NCBI GenBank assembly: GCA_019114715.1
Contig: DXEZ01000238.1
Coordinates: 1 to 6,912 of the forward strand
Reading direction: 5' to 3'
Length of the DNA stretch: 6,912 bases
DNA from: Candidatus Sphingobacterium stercoripullorum
GTDB taxonomy: Bacteria > Bacteroidota > Bacteroidia > Sphingobacteriales > Sphingobacteriaceae
Shown: positions 1 through 6,287 of the stretch, one piece after another
How positions within the stretch are numbered: the first letter of the stretch is position 1
Layout: each line of letters starts with the position of its first letter
The notes under the pieces: model-generated
Seen by the model: only the letters and a program-made list of their open reading frames with translations
Told to the model about the DNA's origin: nothing
The model's database searches: none
Position numbers and translations under genes: made by a program

Positions 1-68
1 CAGTTTTCTCCACAGAATTTTTGCCAATATTATGACTTATTCTTAGGACTATAGAAATAATTAATAGG

Positions 69-76
69 TATATTTG
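69..76 (+). promoter_or_regulatory. Candidate -7 promoter element of the TetR-family gene
   Basis: The octamer TATATTTG fits the Bacteroidota -7 consensus TAnnTTTG exactly and ends 41 bases before the ATG at 118, which would give a leader of about 35 bases. No clear TTG -33 element stands 17-23 bases upstream, so the promoter may be weak or depend on other factors. An imperfect inverted repeat at 37-60 (TTATTCT, 9-base centre, AGAAATAA) lies where a repressor could block it. Autoregulation is common in TetR proteins but is only inferred here. Confidence 0.35.
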
Positions 77-117
77 CCCTAGTATTTTTTTAATGTAAGA
101 AGTATGGTTTCTATAAA

Positions 118-645
118 ATGAGTAGGAAAGAGAAGATTCTAAAAGAGGCGTTAAAATTATTTTCAGAACAGGGTTTTTCGGCGACTTCAACGAAAGTCAT
201 AGCCGAAAAAGCTAAAGTGTCCGAGGCGCTTATTTTCAAGCATTTCGGCAAAAAAGACGCACTCCTTTCTTATATCATCCGAGCAGGTTATCGTAGAATC
301 CTAATGAACCATAAAGGTATGTTAACATACAATGGCCCAAGAGACTTTTTACTAAAAATGATTTACCTACCCAATAAGCTCGTTTCCGATGAACCTCTTT
401 TTTGGAAACTCCAAGAAAGATTGTCTCATCATCCTTTTGCTAGAAGCCAGCACGAACAATTTATCAAACCCGTGCAACCTATCGTGCTCCGCGCTTTCAA
501 GGAACTAAATTTTCAAGATCCCGAAAGAGAAACCGAGTTTTTATTGCTAATAATAGACATGCTATGGAAAAGGGAAGCGTCTGGCGAAATTAAAAACTCT
601 CTAGATTATGCCACTCTATTGGAGGAAAAATATAAACTAAACTAA
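118..645 (+). CDS. TetR/AcrR-family transcriptional regulator
   Basis: A cytoplasmic one-component DNA-binding regulator, usually a repressor released by a small ligand. Residues 4-50 form the N-terminal TetR DNA-binding domain: a first helix (KILKEALKLFSEQGF), then the helix-turn-helix at about 24-43 with the family pattern T-K-V-I-A-E-K-A-K-V-S-E-A-L-I-F-K-H-F, followed by KKDALL. Residues 55-175 are a helical, poorly conserved ligand and dimerisation domain that does not reveal the ligand. At 175 residues it is slightly shorter than the usual 190-210, but the N-terminal domain is intact. The ATG at 118 is the first in frame after a TAA at 91-93. There is no Shine-Dalgarno sequence and the leader is A-rich. 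It lies 97 bases upstream of the exported glycosidase gene on the same strand, so it may control the amino-sugar genes, but TetR regulators beside efflux or lipid genes are equally common and the target is unproven. Confidence 0.9.
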   Translation: MSRKEKILKEALKLFSEQGFSATSTKVIAEKAKVSEALIFKHFGKKDALLSYIIRAGYRRILMNHKGMLTYNGPRDFLLKMIYLPNKLVSDEPLFWKLQERLSHHPFARSQHEQFIKPVQPIVLRAFKELNFQDPERETEFLLLIIDMLWKREASGEIKNSLDYATLLEEKYKLN

Positions 646-646
646 A

Positions 647-681
647 TGCGCATTTATTCTTTTTTGCATAAGAATAGCGCA
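647..681 (+). terminator. Imperfect hairpin after the TetR-family gene
   Basis: Directly after the stop codon, TGCGC (647-651) and TATTCTT (655-661) pair with AAGAATA (670-676) and GCGCA (677-681). This gives a 12-bp stem interrupted by a 3-base bulge (ATT), with an 8-base loop. No T-run follows on the plus strand, so it is not a textbook intrinsic terminator. It could act as a weak terminator, an mRNA 3'-end stabiliser or an operator. Confidence 0.4.
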
Positions 682-684
682 ACA

Positions 685-711
685 TTCGGAAATAACAAAT
701 AAAAATCCGAA
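685..711. repeat. Inverted repeat TTCGGA-N15-TCCGAA upstream of the glycosidase gene
   Basis: TTCGGA at 685-690 is repeated in inverted form as TCCGAA at 706-711, with an AT-only-plus-one-C spacer of 15 bases. The half-site centres are 21 bases apart, about two helical turns, which would place both on the same DNA face. It sits 32 bases upstream of the ATG at 743 and could be an operator, for example for the adjacent TetR protein. Six-base arms can occur by chance. Confidence 0.3.
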
Positions 712-742
712 ATTTGGTTTTGAATACACCAATAAATCAGTC

Positions 743-2455
743 ATGTTGAAAAACCTTTATAGACAGGTATTAATTCTATTAATAACCTTAAGCTCTACTG
801 CGAGCTTCGCACAAAACAAAGAATTTTTAGAATTCATCAATAAAGACCACCAGTGGGTTGACTCTATTTATGAATCCTTAACCAACAAAGAGCGTATAGC
901 TCAATTGTTTCTCGTGAGGTCCCACACCAACTTAGGTCAGGGGTACATAGACTCGGTCCAGCGCGTGATTAAAAAAGAGAAGCTAGGAGGCCTGGTTGTC
1001 TTTCAAGGCGGCCCGAATGCACACGTCAACATGTTTAACAACTATCAACAGTCCTCAGACATCCCGTTGTTAATTTCTTTTGATGGGGAGTGGGGCTTAG
1101 GCATGCGTATGGCTGACTCAACCCTTTCATTCCCATTTCAGCTGACCCTAGGAGCAGTACAGAACAATGAACTCATTTACCAAATGGGTAAACAAATAGC
1201 GAGCGAGTTTAAAAGAATGGGCATGCATTTTAATTTTGCCCCGGTTGTGGATATCAACAACAATCCGAAAAATCCTGTTATTGGATTTCGCTCTTTTGGG
1301 GACGACAAGTATAAAGTAACAGAAAAAGCAGGTGCTTACATGCAAGGTATGATGGATGGAGGGATTTTAACGTCTATAAAACATTTCCCTGGACATGGAG
1401 ACACAGACGTAGACTCACATTTTGATCTCCCTCAATTGAACTTTTCTCGTGAGCGCTTAGACACCTTAGAGCTGTATCCTTTTAAAGAGCTAATAGCTAA
1501 AGGCGCTCAATCGGTCATGGTTGGGCATATGCATGTTCCTGTAATTGATGACACTCCAAACATTCCTACCTCTATTAGCGAAAAGGCGATTCAAGAACTT
1601 CTAATTAACGAATTAGGCTTTAGAGGCTTGGTGGTAACCGATGCTATGGATATGGACGGAGTAAAAAAGAACTTCCCCAGTGGCCAGTCGGAATTGATGG
1701 CCTATAAAGCTGGGGTCGATCTCATTGAAGTATCCGCGGACAGCGAGAAGGCAATAAAACTCATTGAAAACTCTATCCAGACCGGAGAAACCTCTGAGGA
1801 GTTATTGGCAAAGAAAGTAAAGAAAGTACTTGCCACAAAACTATGGCTGGAACTGCATAAACAAAATCAAATTGAAACTGTAGGTCTATACGAAGATCTG
1901 AACTCGGAAGCCACAAAAAAGCTAGTCGACAGCCTAGCCCTTCAAGCTACAACTTTACTCAATAGTAAAAAGCTAATCGAAGAGTTCAACAAAGATGTCA
2001 GCACGGCCATCGTTCAGGTAGGTGGAGACTCCATGCAGTCTTTCGAGAAGCAAATGCTTAAAAACACAAGTAATTCAAAATTTTACCACATTTCCGAGGA
2101 ACTAACAAAATCCGAGCTCAAGAAACTTCTAAAAGAAACCAGGAGGCATCCACAGATTGTTCTTGCCATCCACGACACTGGATTGCGCCCAAGACCTAGC
2201 TACATAATAGAGAGCAAGGAAATCAACAACTTTGTGGCTAAGTTAGCTGGAAAACGAACCATAAGCGTTTTATTTTCAAACCCATATACTTTAAATAACC
2301 TTCCTGTAAAAAGATCGAAAAGCATCCTAATGGGATACCAAAACGACCCATTTATGCAAAAAGCAGTAGGGAAAATTTTAATAAACAAAATTCCAACCCA
2401 AGGGAAACTCCCAGTGAATATTAATAAAAAATATAAAAACGGTATGGGACTTTGA
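743..2455 (+). CDS. Exported GH3 beta-N-acetylglucosaminidase (NagZ-like, two-domain)
   Basis: A glycoside hydrolase family 3 enzyme expected to remove terminal beta-linked GlcNAc from muropeptides or chito-oligosaccharides, with retention of configuration. Residues 1-23 form a Sec signal peptide (basic start, hydrophobic core, SFA before Q24), so it acts in the periplasm or outside. The catalytic barrel covers about 40-370: FAPVVD at 165-170, RSFG at 183-186, the GlcNAcase signature KHFPGHG at 213-219, the flexible-loop Asp224/His226 (VDSH) that serves as acid/base in NagZ enzymes, and the likely nucleophile Asp300 in VVTDAMDM. The second, Rossmann-like GH3 C-terminal domain covers about 390-570 and ends with the G-K-L-P-V strand. 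Many Bacteroidota relatives are about 1000 residues because a serine beta-lactamase-like domain follows; this one stops after the GH3 part. The ATG at 743 is directly followed by the signal peptide and no in-frame ATG lies upstream back to 646. nagB follows 63 bases downstream, supporting a role in GlcNAc use or cell-wall recycling. NagZ-type activity is well supported; the natural substrate is not. Confidence 0.92.
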   Translation: MLKNLYRQVLILLITLSSTASFAQNKEFLEFINKDHQWVDSIYESLTNKERIAQLFLVRSHTNLGQGYIDSVQRVIKKEKLGGLVVFQGGPNAHVNMFNNYQQSSDIPLLISFDGEWGLGMRMADSTLSFPFQLTLGAVQNNELIYQMGKQIASEFKRMGMHFNFAPVVDINNNPKNPVIGFRSFGDDKYKVTEKAGAYMQGMMDGGILTSIKHFPGHGDTDVDSHFDLPQLNFSRERLDTLELYPFKELIAKGAQSVMVGHMHVPVIDDTPNIPTSISEKAIQELLINELGFRGLVVTDAMDMDGVKKNFPSGQSELMAYKAGVDLIEVSADSEKAIKLIENSIQTGETSEELLAKKVKKVLATKLWLELHKQNQIETVGLYEDLNSEATKKLVDSLALQATTLLNSKKLIEEFNKDVSTAIVQVGGDSMQSFEKQMLKNTSNSKFYHISEELTKSELKKLLKETRRHPQIVLAIHDTGLRPRPSYIIESKEINNFVAKLAGKRTISVLFSNPYTLNNLPVKRSKSILMGYQNDPFMQKAVGKILINKIPTQGKLPVNINKKYKNGMGL

Positions 2456-2479
2456 TATCGGCAAAAATTAATATATTTC
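2452..2479 (+). promoter_or_regulatory. Candidate nagB promoter overlapping the upstream stop codon
   Basis: TTG at 2452-2454 and TATATTTC at 2472-2479 match the Bacteroidota -33 (TTG) and -7 (TAnnTTTG) elements with one mismatch in the last base and a 17-base spacer, within the reported 17-23 range. The TTG overlaps the TGA stop (2453-2455) of the glycosidase gene. Transcription would start near 2485, leaving a leader of about 35 bases. nagB could thus be expressed apart from the glycosidase. Confidence 0.4.
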
Positions 2480-2495
2480 GTTCCATTTTCAGTAG

Positions 2496-2517
2496 AAACA
2501 AAACAAAAACAAAAACA
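2496..2517 (+). promoter_or_regulatory. A/C-only leader of nagB lacking a Shine-Dalgarno sequence
   Basis: The 22 bases just before the nagB start consist only of A and C, in AAAC/AAAAC/AAAAAC steps, with no G and hence no Shine-Dalgarno motif. Many Bacteroidota initiate translation on unstructured A-rich leaders without anti-Shine-Dalgarno pairing, and this is a clear example. It supports the ATG at 2519 as the true start. Confidence 0.55.
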
Positions 2518-2518
2518 T

Positions 2519-3289
2519 ATGAGTAGTAATCATTCAGAAATTAACGTTTTAGAATTTGAAAACCAAAGTTTAGGGGACCGTCATATTGCGACGGAAATTG
2601 CCGATTTATTGAAACAAAAGCAAGCAGAAGGAAAAATGGCTGTGTTAGGCCTTGCTACTGGATCCAGTGTATTAGGTGTATATAAGGAGTTGATTCGTAT
2701 GCATAAAGAAGAAGGACTAAGCTTTAAAAACGCCATTACTTTCAACTTGGATGAATACTATCCAATTAGTAAAGACCATAAACAGAGCTACCATACTTAT
2801 ATGTCTGAAAAGCTTTTCAGCCATGTAGACATTCTACCAGAAAACGCGCACCTTCCCGATGGCACGAAAACCGACAAAAATAAAGAGGTACTTTGCAAAG
2901 AATACGAAGACAAAATAGCACAGGCTGGGGGCATTGACTTGCAGCTATTAGGTATAGGAAGAAATGGCCACATTGGTTTTAATGAACCAGGATCCAGCAT
3001 TGAAAGTGAAACACGTTTAATCGAATTGGATTCTGTCACTAGAAATGATGCTGCCCCAGCATTTGGCGGTCTAGAAAACACGCCGACTCACGCAATTACC
3101 ATGGGGGTTGCCTCTATTTTAAGAGCAAAAAAAATAATATTAATGGCTTGGTCTACCAATAAAGCCTCTATAATTTCCAAAGTTATCAAGTCTGATCCTA
3201 CTTCAGACATCCCTGCAACATTTTTGAAAACTGTAGCGAACGTTACATTTGTCTTAGACAAAGAAGCCGCATCAGAGATCGGGAAATAA
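2519..3289 (+). CDS. nagB: Glucosamine-6-phosphate deaminase
   Basis: A cytoplasmic enzyme converting glucosamine-6-phosphate to fructose-6-phosphate and ammonia, the last step that brings GlcNAc into glycolysis. The phosphate loop GLATGSS is at 44-50. FNLDEYYPIS at 76-85 carries Asp78 (E. coli Asp72, general base). GIGRNGHIGFNEPGSS at 145-160 carries His151 and Glu156 (E. coli His143 and Glu148). The E. coli Asp141 position is Asn149 here, a change I believe also occurs in other bacterial homologues. Length is 256 residues against 266 in E. coli. The tail that holds allosteric Tyr254 in E. coli is missing, and Lys160 aligns with Ile168, although Ser159 and Arg166 (E. coli Ser151, Arg158) are kept. 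Activation by GlcNAc-6-phosphate is therefore doubtful. It lies 63 bases downstream of the exported GlcNAcase gene, with its own candidate promoter, and ends at a strong hairpin. nagA is not in the window. Confidence 0.95.
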   Translation: MSSNHSEINVLEFENQSLGDRHIATEIADLLKQKQAEGKMAVLGLATGSSVLGVYKELIRMHKEEGLSFKNAITFNLDEYYPISKDHKQSYHTYMSEKLFSHVDILPENAHLPDGTKTDKNKEVLCKEYEDKIAQAGGIDLQLLGIGRNGHIGFNEPGSSIESETRLIELDSVTRNDAAPAFGGLENTPTHAITMGVASILRAKKIILMAWSTNKASIISKVIKSDPTSDIPATFLKTVANVTFVLDKEAASEIGK

Positions 3290-3296
3290 AGAACTT

Positions 3297-3341
3297 TTAA
3301 AACAGCCTAACACCGCATCATTGGGGCCTAGGCTGTTTTAA
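3297..3341. terminator. Bidirectional terminator between convergent genes
   Basis: TTAAAACAGCCTA (3297-3309) and TAGGCTGTTTTAA (3329-3341) form a perfect 13-bp stem with a 19-base loop. The stem has a GC-rich core and A/T-rich outer arms, giving TTTTAA on the 3' side in both directions. It begins 7 bases after the nagB stop and lies 48 bases beyond the stop of the oppositely oriented TPR gene, so it can end both transcripts. The loop-side half of the stem contains the 8-base palindrome GCCTAGGC (3326-3333). Confidence 0.85.
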
Positions 3342-3389
3342 TCTATTTATAGATAGACACTAGCCTTTTAACCTAGATATACCACTGGT

Positions 3390-4019
3390 CTAATACATTT
3401 CATACAGCTTCACTGCCTCTTTCGCCCCCCAATAAGGTTCCAGTCCTTCTTTCTTCTCTTTCTTAAACTGCGCAACTGCTTTTTCTATGTAGGGTTTTGC
3501 TTTCTTTTTACCTCCTCCAAAAACCGCCGGCGTATAATAAATACCCATCCCCCGCACATATAAAGCACGTGGATTGCTGGGATCTATTTCCAAGGCCTTT
3601 GTTAATAGCTCCTTACTCTCCACCCCTAACTTAGCACCTCTAACCATTGGGCTAACATTGATTCTCGCACTAAGTAAATACGCCCGTAAAACTAAATTTT
3701 CCGGATTATTGTTTTGAATCTTTTCCGCTTTTATTAAAAACTCTTCCGCTCTATCGCACAAGGCATCGATTTGTTTTTTAGGGGAAACATATGCTGTCTC
3801 TACATAAGCTAATGCTGCATAGTAATTCGCATACCAATCGTCTTCCTCGACAAGTGCAATTCGCTCAATTTCATTAGCTAAGATTGAATTCGCCTTTTCA
3901 CTTTCAACGATAGTTAGGGATCGTACTTTAGACTCGAGCAGCTCGTTTAAGCCCTGCCCAAATACATGATTCGTAGCGAGCGCAACGAGTACTGAAAAAA
4001 GAATTAATAGTTTCTTCAT
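3390..4019 (-). CDS. Exported TPR-like protein, partner of the upstream TonB-dependent receptor
   Basis: A 209-residue protein with a Sec signal peptide at about 1-21 (KK, hydrophobic core, VFG before Q22). There is no lipobox cysteine, so it is probably soluble in the periplasm. The mature part is helical with tetratricopeptide-like pairs at about 63-100 (WYANYYAALAYVETAY then AEEFLIKAEKI), 105-145 (PENLVLRAYLLSARI then LLTKALEIDP) and 148-188 (SNPRALYVRGMGIYYTP then AKPYIEKAVAQFKK). Between the helices of the last pair lies a glycine and lysine loop, VFGGGKKKAKPY at 166-177, that looks conserved-motif-like rather than random. TPR folds bind proteins, so a role as adaptor or assembly factor for the receptor is plausible but inferred. 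Its ATG overlaps the receptor's TGA stop in an ATGA sequence, pointing to translational coupling and matched synthesis. The function is not recognised. Confidence 0.85.
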   Translation of the reverse strand: MKKLLILFSVLVALATNHVFGQGLNELLESKVRSLTIVESEKANSILANEIERIALVEEDDWYANYYAALAYVETAYVSPKKQIDALCDRAEEFLIKAEKIQNNNPENLVLRAYLLSARINVSPMVRGAKLGVESKELLTKALEIDPSNPRALYVRGMGIYYTPAVFGGGKKKAKPYIEKAVAQFKKEKKEGLEPYWGAKEAVKLYEMY

Positions 4020-6142
4020 TGCAATTGATTTAATATTTCATCGGATCTATCTTTACCAATACTTATAAACACCCCTAAAAGAACAGACCTCCCATAGGGC
4101 TGCGTTACAGGTAGTCGGAAGTCTCCTTGATGGGAGTATCTATAGGTATAAACATGCTTTTTATTGGCAATATTATTCACCGCCAATACGGTAGTTACAA
4201 AGGTATTACCCCATTTTCTTAGCAAAGCCAAATTGGCGTTTAATTGATGTACTGGACTGGTTCTATCCGCTAAAAACACAGCGGAGTTAGGGTTAAAATA
4301 CGGCCGTCCGGCCATCATGGAATAACTTCCCCCCACAAACAGTCCCAAGCTATTTATAAACTTCTTACCTACAACATGTAAGGTGTGAGGTGAAGAGAAA
4401 TCAGGAGTAGCTAAATAAGGATAATTTAAATATTGCCTTTTGGTATTCAAATAACTATAAGACACCCAATAATCTAGGCCCGGAGAAACCTCCTGGCCCC
4501 TCCAAAAGAAATCTACTCCTCGAGCAAAGCCCTTTCCTAAGTTTTTGGATTCTAAAGAAGGTGTAATTAAGTTTTTATAACTCTTTATATATCCTTCCAT
4601 GCGTAAGAAGTGTCCCAAAACTTGCTGCTGCAAGCTTACAATATAATGGTCGGCACGCTGATAGGCTGCATATGGAGCTTGAAAATTGTACTTATCTTCA
4701 GCTTGCTGGCTGTACTTCCCAGCAACAAGTGACAACGTTCCATTTCGGTTAGTTCGAAAGTTCACCGTGACCCTAGGATTTACGCTCCAGCTTTTGACTC
4801 TATCGCTATAATCCAAACGTACTCCTGGTCTAAGAACTATCCTGGGGTGGATCGTAATGCTAGTTTCTCCCCATAAATGGCCCGTGAAATCCCTAAGGAT
4901 TAAGGTGTCTGAAAGACTGTTGTTTATAAAATACACTTCACTACCAATTTGACTTCGTACATGCGGTGACCATATATAATCATTAAGTGCGCGGACTTGA
5001 TGCTGACTGAATTTGGGCTTATTGACTTCTCCATTGAGCCCGAAAACTTCTTGATTATAATTAACGCCATAACCTAGATAGTAATGGCTTTTTTCGCTTT
5101 CCTGCCTGTTGTACGTAAGCAAGGAGAAGGCGTAATCATTATTAATAGCTATGGGTTTTAAAGCACCCTGATCTTCCACATCTGGCTCTAAAGCTTTTTG
5201 CTCTCCTGAATTCCAGTACCCATACCAACTTATCTTTTCTTTAGCGGATAATTGATGGTTAAACTTACCATGTAAGGTCCAAGATCGAGGGGCTTTAATC
5301 CACTCGGTTTGATGGTTAATCACCTTATAATATGGAGTGAAGTTGGTGTAACTCACATCAAACCCTAAAGAGGTTTTCTCCTTAAGCAAGTGATCGTGCC
5401 CCACCTGCAAGGCATAAGGCAACAGCGCTACTATAGTAGAGTTCTTTTGAGGGTGCTCTTTAGTCTCCAAAGATAGGATAGAAGATAAAGCGTCTCCATA
5501 GCCAGCAGAATATCCTCCGGTATTAAAAGTAATGCCTTCAAAATGGTGGGGTGAAAACCGAAGCGGTTGCGCTAAATCGGGGATCCCAGGAAAGTAAGGG
5601 TGTGAAACGTGCAACCCATCAATAAACACTCTACTCTCCTCTTTGCTCCCACCTCTAACAAAAAGACCACTACTCTCTCCGATCATCTGGACACCAGGAA
5701 GCTGCTTTAATGCAGAGCCTATATCAGCATCGCTGCCAGGAGAAGTATCAACATCCATAGTTTGAAAGCTGATGGAACGCCCATAATCAAGTACTTTACG
5801 GCTCTTTCTATCTACGACGGCCTCCTGGAGGCTTGCATATTCGGGCTTCATGACGACCTCCAGTCCATTAATGGATTGAGTCAGGTTTATTCTTTTTTCT
5901 ACTTGCGATAAAGAGAGGTGGCGCACAATTAAAACCGTATCGGATAAAACAGGGCTTGTGAATGAAAATGTACCGTCTTCTAAGGAACTTGTTCCATACA
6001 CCGTTCCCTTAATAAAAATATTTGCTCCAGAAACCTTCCCTCCGTCTTTATCTAAAACGATTCCTTCCACATGAACTTCTTGAGCAACAGATGGCTTTAG
6101 TCCACCTATCAAACAACATAAAAGCAAGATCAATAATCTCAT
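4016..6142 (-). CDS. TonB-dependent outer-membrane receptor with N-terminal carboxypeptidase-regulatory-like domain
   Basis: An outer-membrane transporter energised by TonB-ExbB-ExbD, 708 residues. A signal peptide covers 1-20 (SVA before Q21). Residues 21-100 are a carboxypeptidase-regulatory-like beta-sandwich (GIVLDKDGGKVSGANIFIKG, SLEDGTFSF), the usual N-terminal extension in Bacteroidota. The plug follows at about 105-228, with ALKQLPGV (144-151), LFVRGGSKEESRVFIDG (160-176) and GGYSAGYGDALSSILSLETK (209-228). The remainder, about 230-696, is an aromatic-rich beta-barrel. The last strand (about 685-696, RSVLLGVFISIG) is followed by a 12-residue polar tail instead of ending on the usual aromatic residue. 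There is no STN signalling domain, no FecR/ECF pair and no SusD gene, which argues against a SusC glycan importer and against sigma-factor signalling. The size resembles siderophore, vitamin or metal receptors, but the ligand is unknown. It overlaps the downstream TPR gene by 4 bases and lies 145 bases downstream of a Crp/Fnr gene. Confidence 0.9.
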   Translation of the reverse strand: MRLLILLLCCLIGGLKPSVAQEVHVEGIVLDKDGGKVSGANIFIKGTVYGTSSLEDGTFSFTSPVLSDTVLIVRHLSLSQVEKRINLTQSINGLEVVMKPEYASLQEAVVDRKSRKVLDYGRSISFQTMDVDTSPGSDADIGSALKQLPGVQMIGESSGLFVRGGSKEESRVFIDGLHVSHPYFPGIPDLAQPLRFSPHHFEGITFNTGGYSAGYGDALSSILSLETKEHPQKNSTIVALLPYALQVGHDHLLKEKTSLGFDVSYTNFTPYYKVINHQTEWIKAPRSWTLHGKFNHQLSAKEKISWYGYWNSGEQKALEPDVEDQGALKPIAINNDYAFSLLTYNRQESEKSHYYLGYGVNYNQEVFGLNGEVNKPKFSQHQVRALNDYIWSPHVRSQIGSEVYFINNSLSDTLILRDFTGHLWGETSITIHPRIVLRPGVRLDYSDRVKSWSVNPRVTVNFRTNRNGTLSLVAGKYSQQAEDKYNFQAPYAAYQRADHYIVSLQQQVLGHFLRMEGYIKSYKNLITPSLESKNLGKGFARGVDFFWRGQEVSPGLDYWVSYSYLNTKRQYLNYPYLATPDFSSPHTLHVVGKKFINSLGLFVGGSYSMMAGRPYFNPNSAVFLADRTSPVHQLNANLALLRKWGNTFVTTVLAVNNIANKKHVYTYRYSHQGDFRLPVTQPYGRSVLLGVFISIGKDRSDEILNQLQ

Positions 6143-6287
6143 CTTAATTCAATTGTCAATAGCGAAGATACTGCGGAATGCCTCACTTGTTGTCATATGT
6201 ACGTCAAGGTAAATCATCTTAGAAGCATCGGATGACTTATCTCCTATCCCAACTCTCCAAAAGGAGCTGTGAGTCTTCAGCTACAGC
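6143..6287 (-). other. Intergenic region between the Crp/Fnr gene and the receptor gene
   Basis: This 145-base spacer holds two small inverted repeats just after the regulator's stop: AGCTGT/ACAGCT (6265-6270 and 6283-6288) and CTCC-AAAA-GGAG (6255-6266), which overlap and cannot both form. Neither is followed by a T-run. Further on is the candidate operator at 6190-6207. A one-mismatch -7 element, TATCTTCG on the minus strand (6163-6170), stands 20 bases before the receptor ATG but has no TTG partner at the right distance. The receptor may use its own promoter here or be read through from the regulator. Confidence 0.4.
6190..6207 (-). promoter_or_regulatory. Possible Crp/Fnr-type operator upstream of the receptor gene
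   Basis: Read on the minus strand this is TTGACGTACATATGACAA, an imperfect dyad with 6 of 9 base pairs symmetric and TTGnC/GnCAA arms. It lies 48-65 bases upstream of the receptor start, between the regulator gene and the receptor. Its outline resembles Crp/Fnr sites (TTGAT-N4-ATCAA), but the spacing and inner bases differ. The link to the neighbouring regulator is inferred from position. Confidence 0.2.

Noticed and set aside
1148..1345. Minus-strand open frame of 65 codons inside the GH3 gene
   Set aside because: Lies wholly within a strongly supported coding region, has no recognisable domain and looks like a chance antisense frame.
2200..2388. Minus-strand open frame of 62 codons near the end of the GH3 gene
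   Set aside because: Antisense to conserved GH3 C-terminal coding sequence, with no promoter or domain support.
2797..3081. Minus-strand open frame of 94 codons inside nagB
   Set aside because: Its composition follows from the nagB catalytic motifs on the other strand, and no domain is recognisable.
3342..3353. Small inverted repeat TCTAT-TT-ATAGA
   Set aside because: Arms of five A/T-rich bases with a two-base centre are expected by chance in this composition; it is also too tight to fold as an RNA hairpin.
3390..6142. Polysaccharide utilisation locus (SusC/SusD pair)
   Set aside because: The receptor has a carboxypeptidase-like N-terminus, but the partner is a 209-residue TPR-like protein without a lipobox, not a SusD lipoprotein of about 500 residues. 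No linked glycan-degrading genes lie on that strand.
4016..6142. FecA-type transducing receptor with sigma/anti-sigma regulation
   Set aside because: No STN domain in the receptor and no ECF sigma factor or FecR gene in the window.
6163..6170. Possible -7 element for the receptor gene (TATCTTCG on the minus strand)
   Set aside because: One mismatch to TAnnTTTG and no TTG at 17-23 bases upstream, so it is not called as a promoter.
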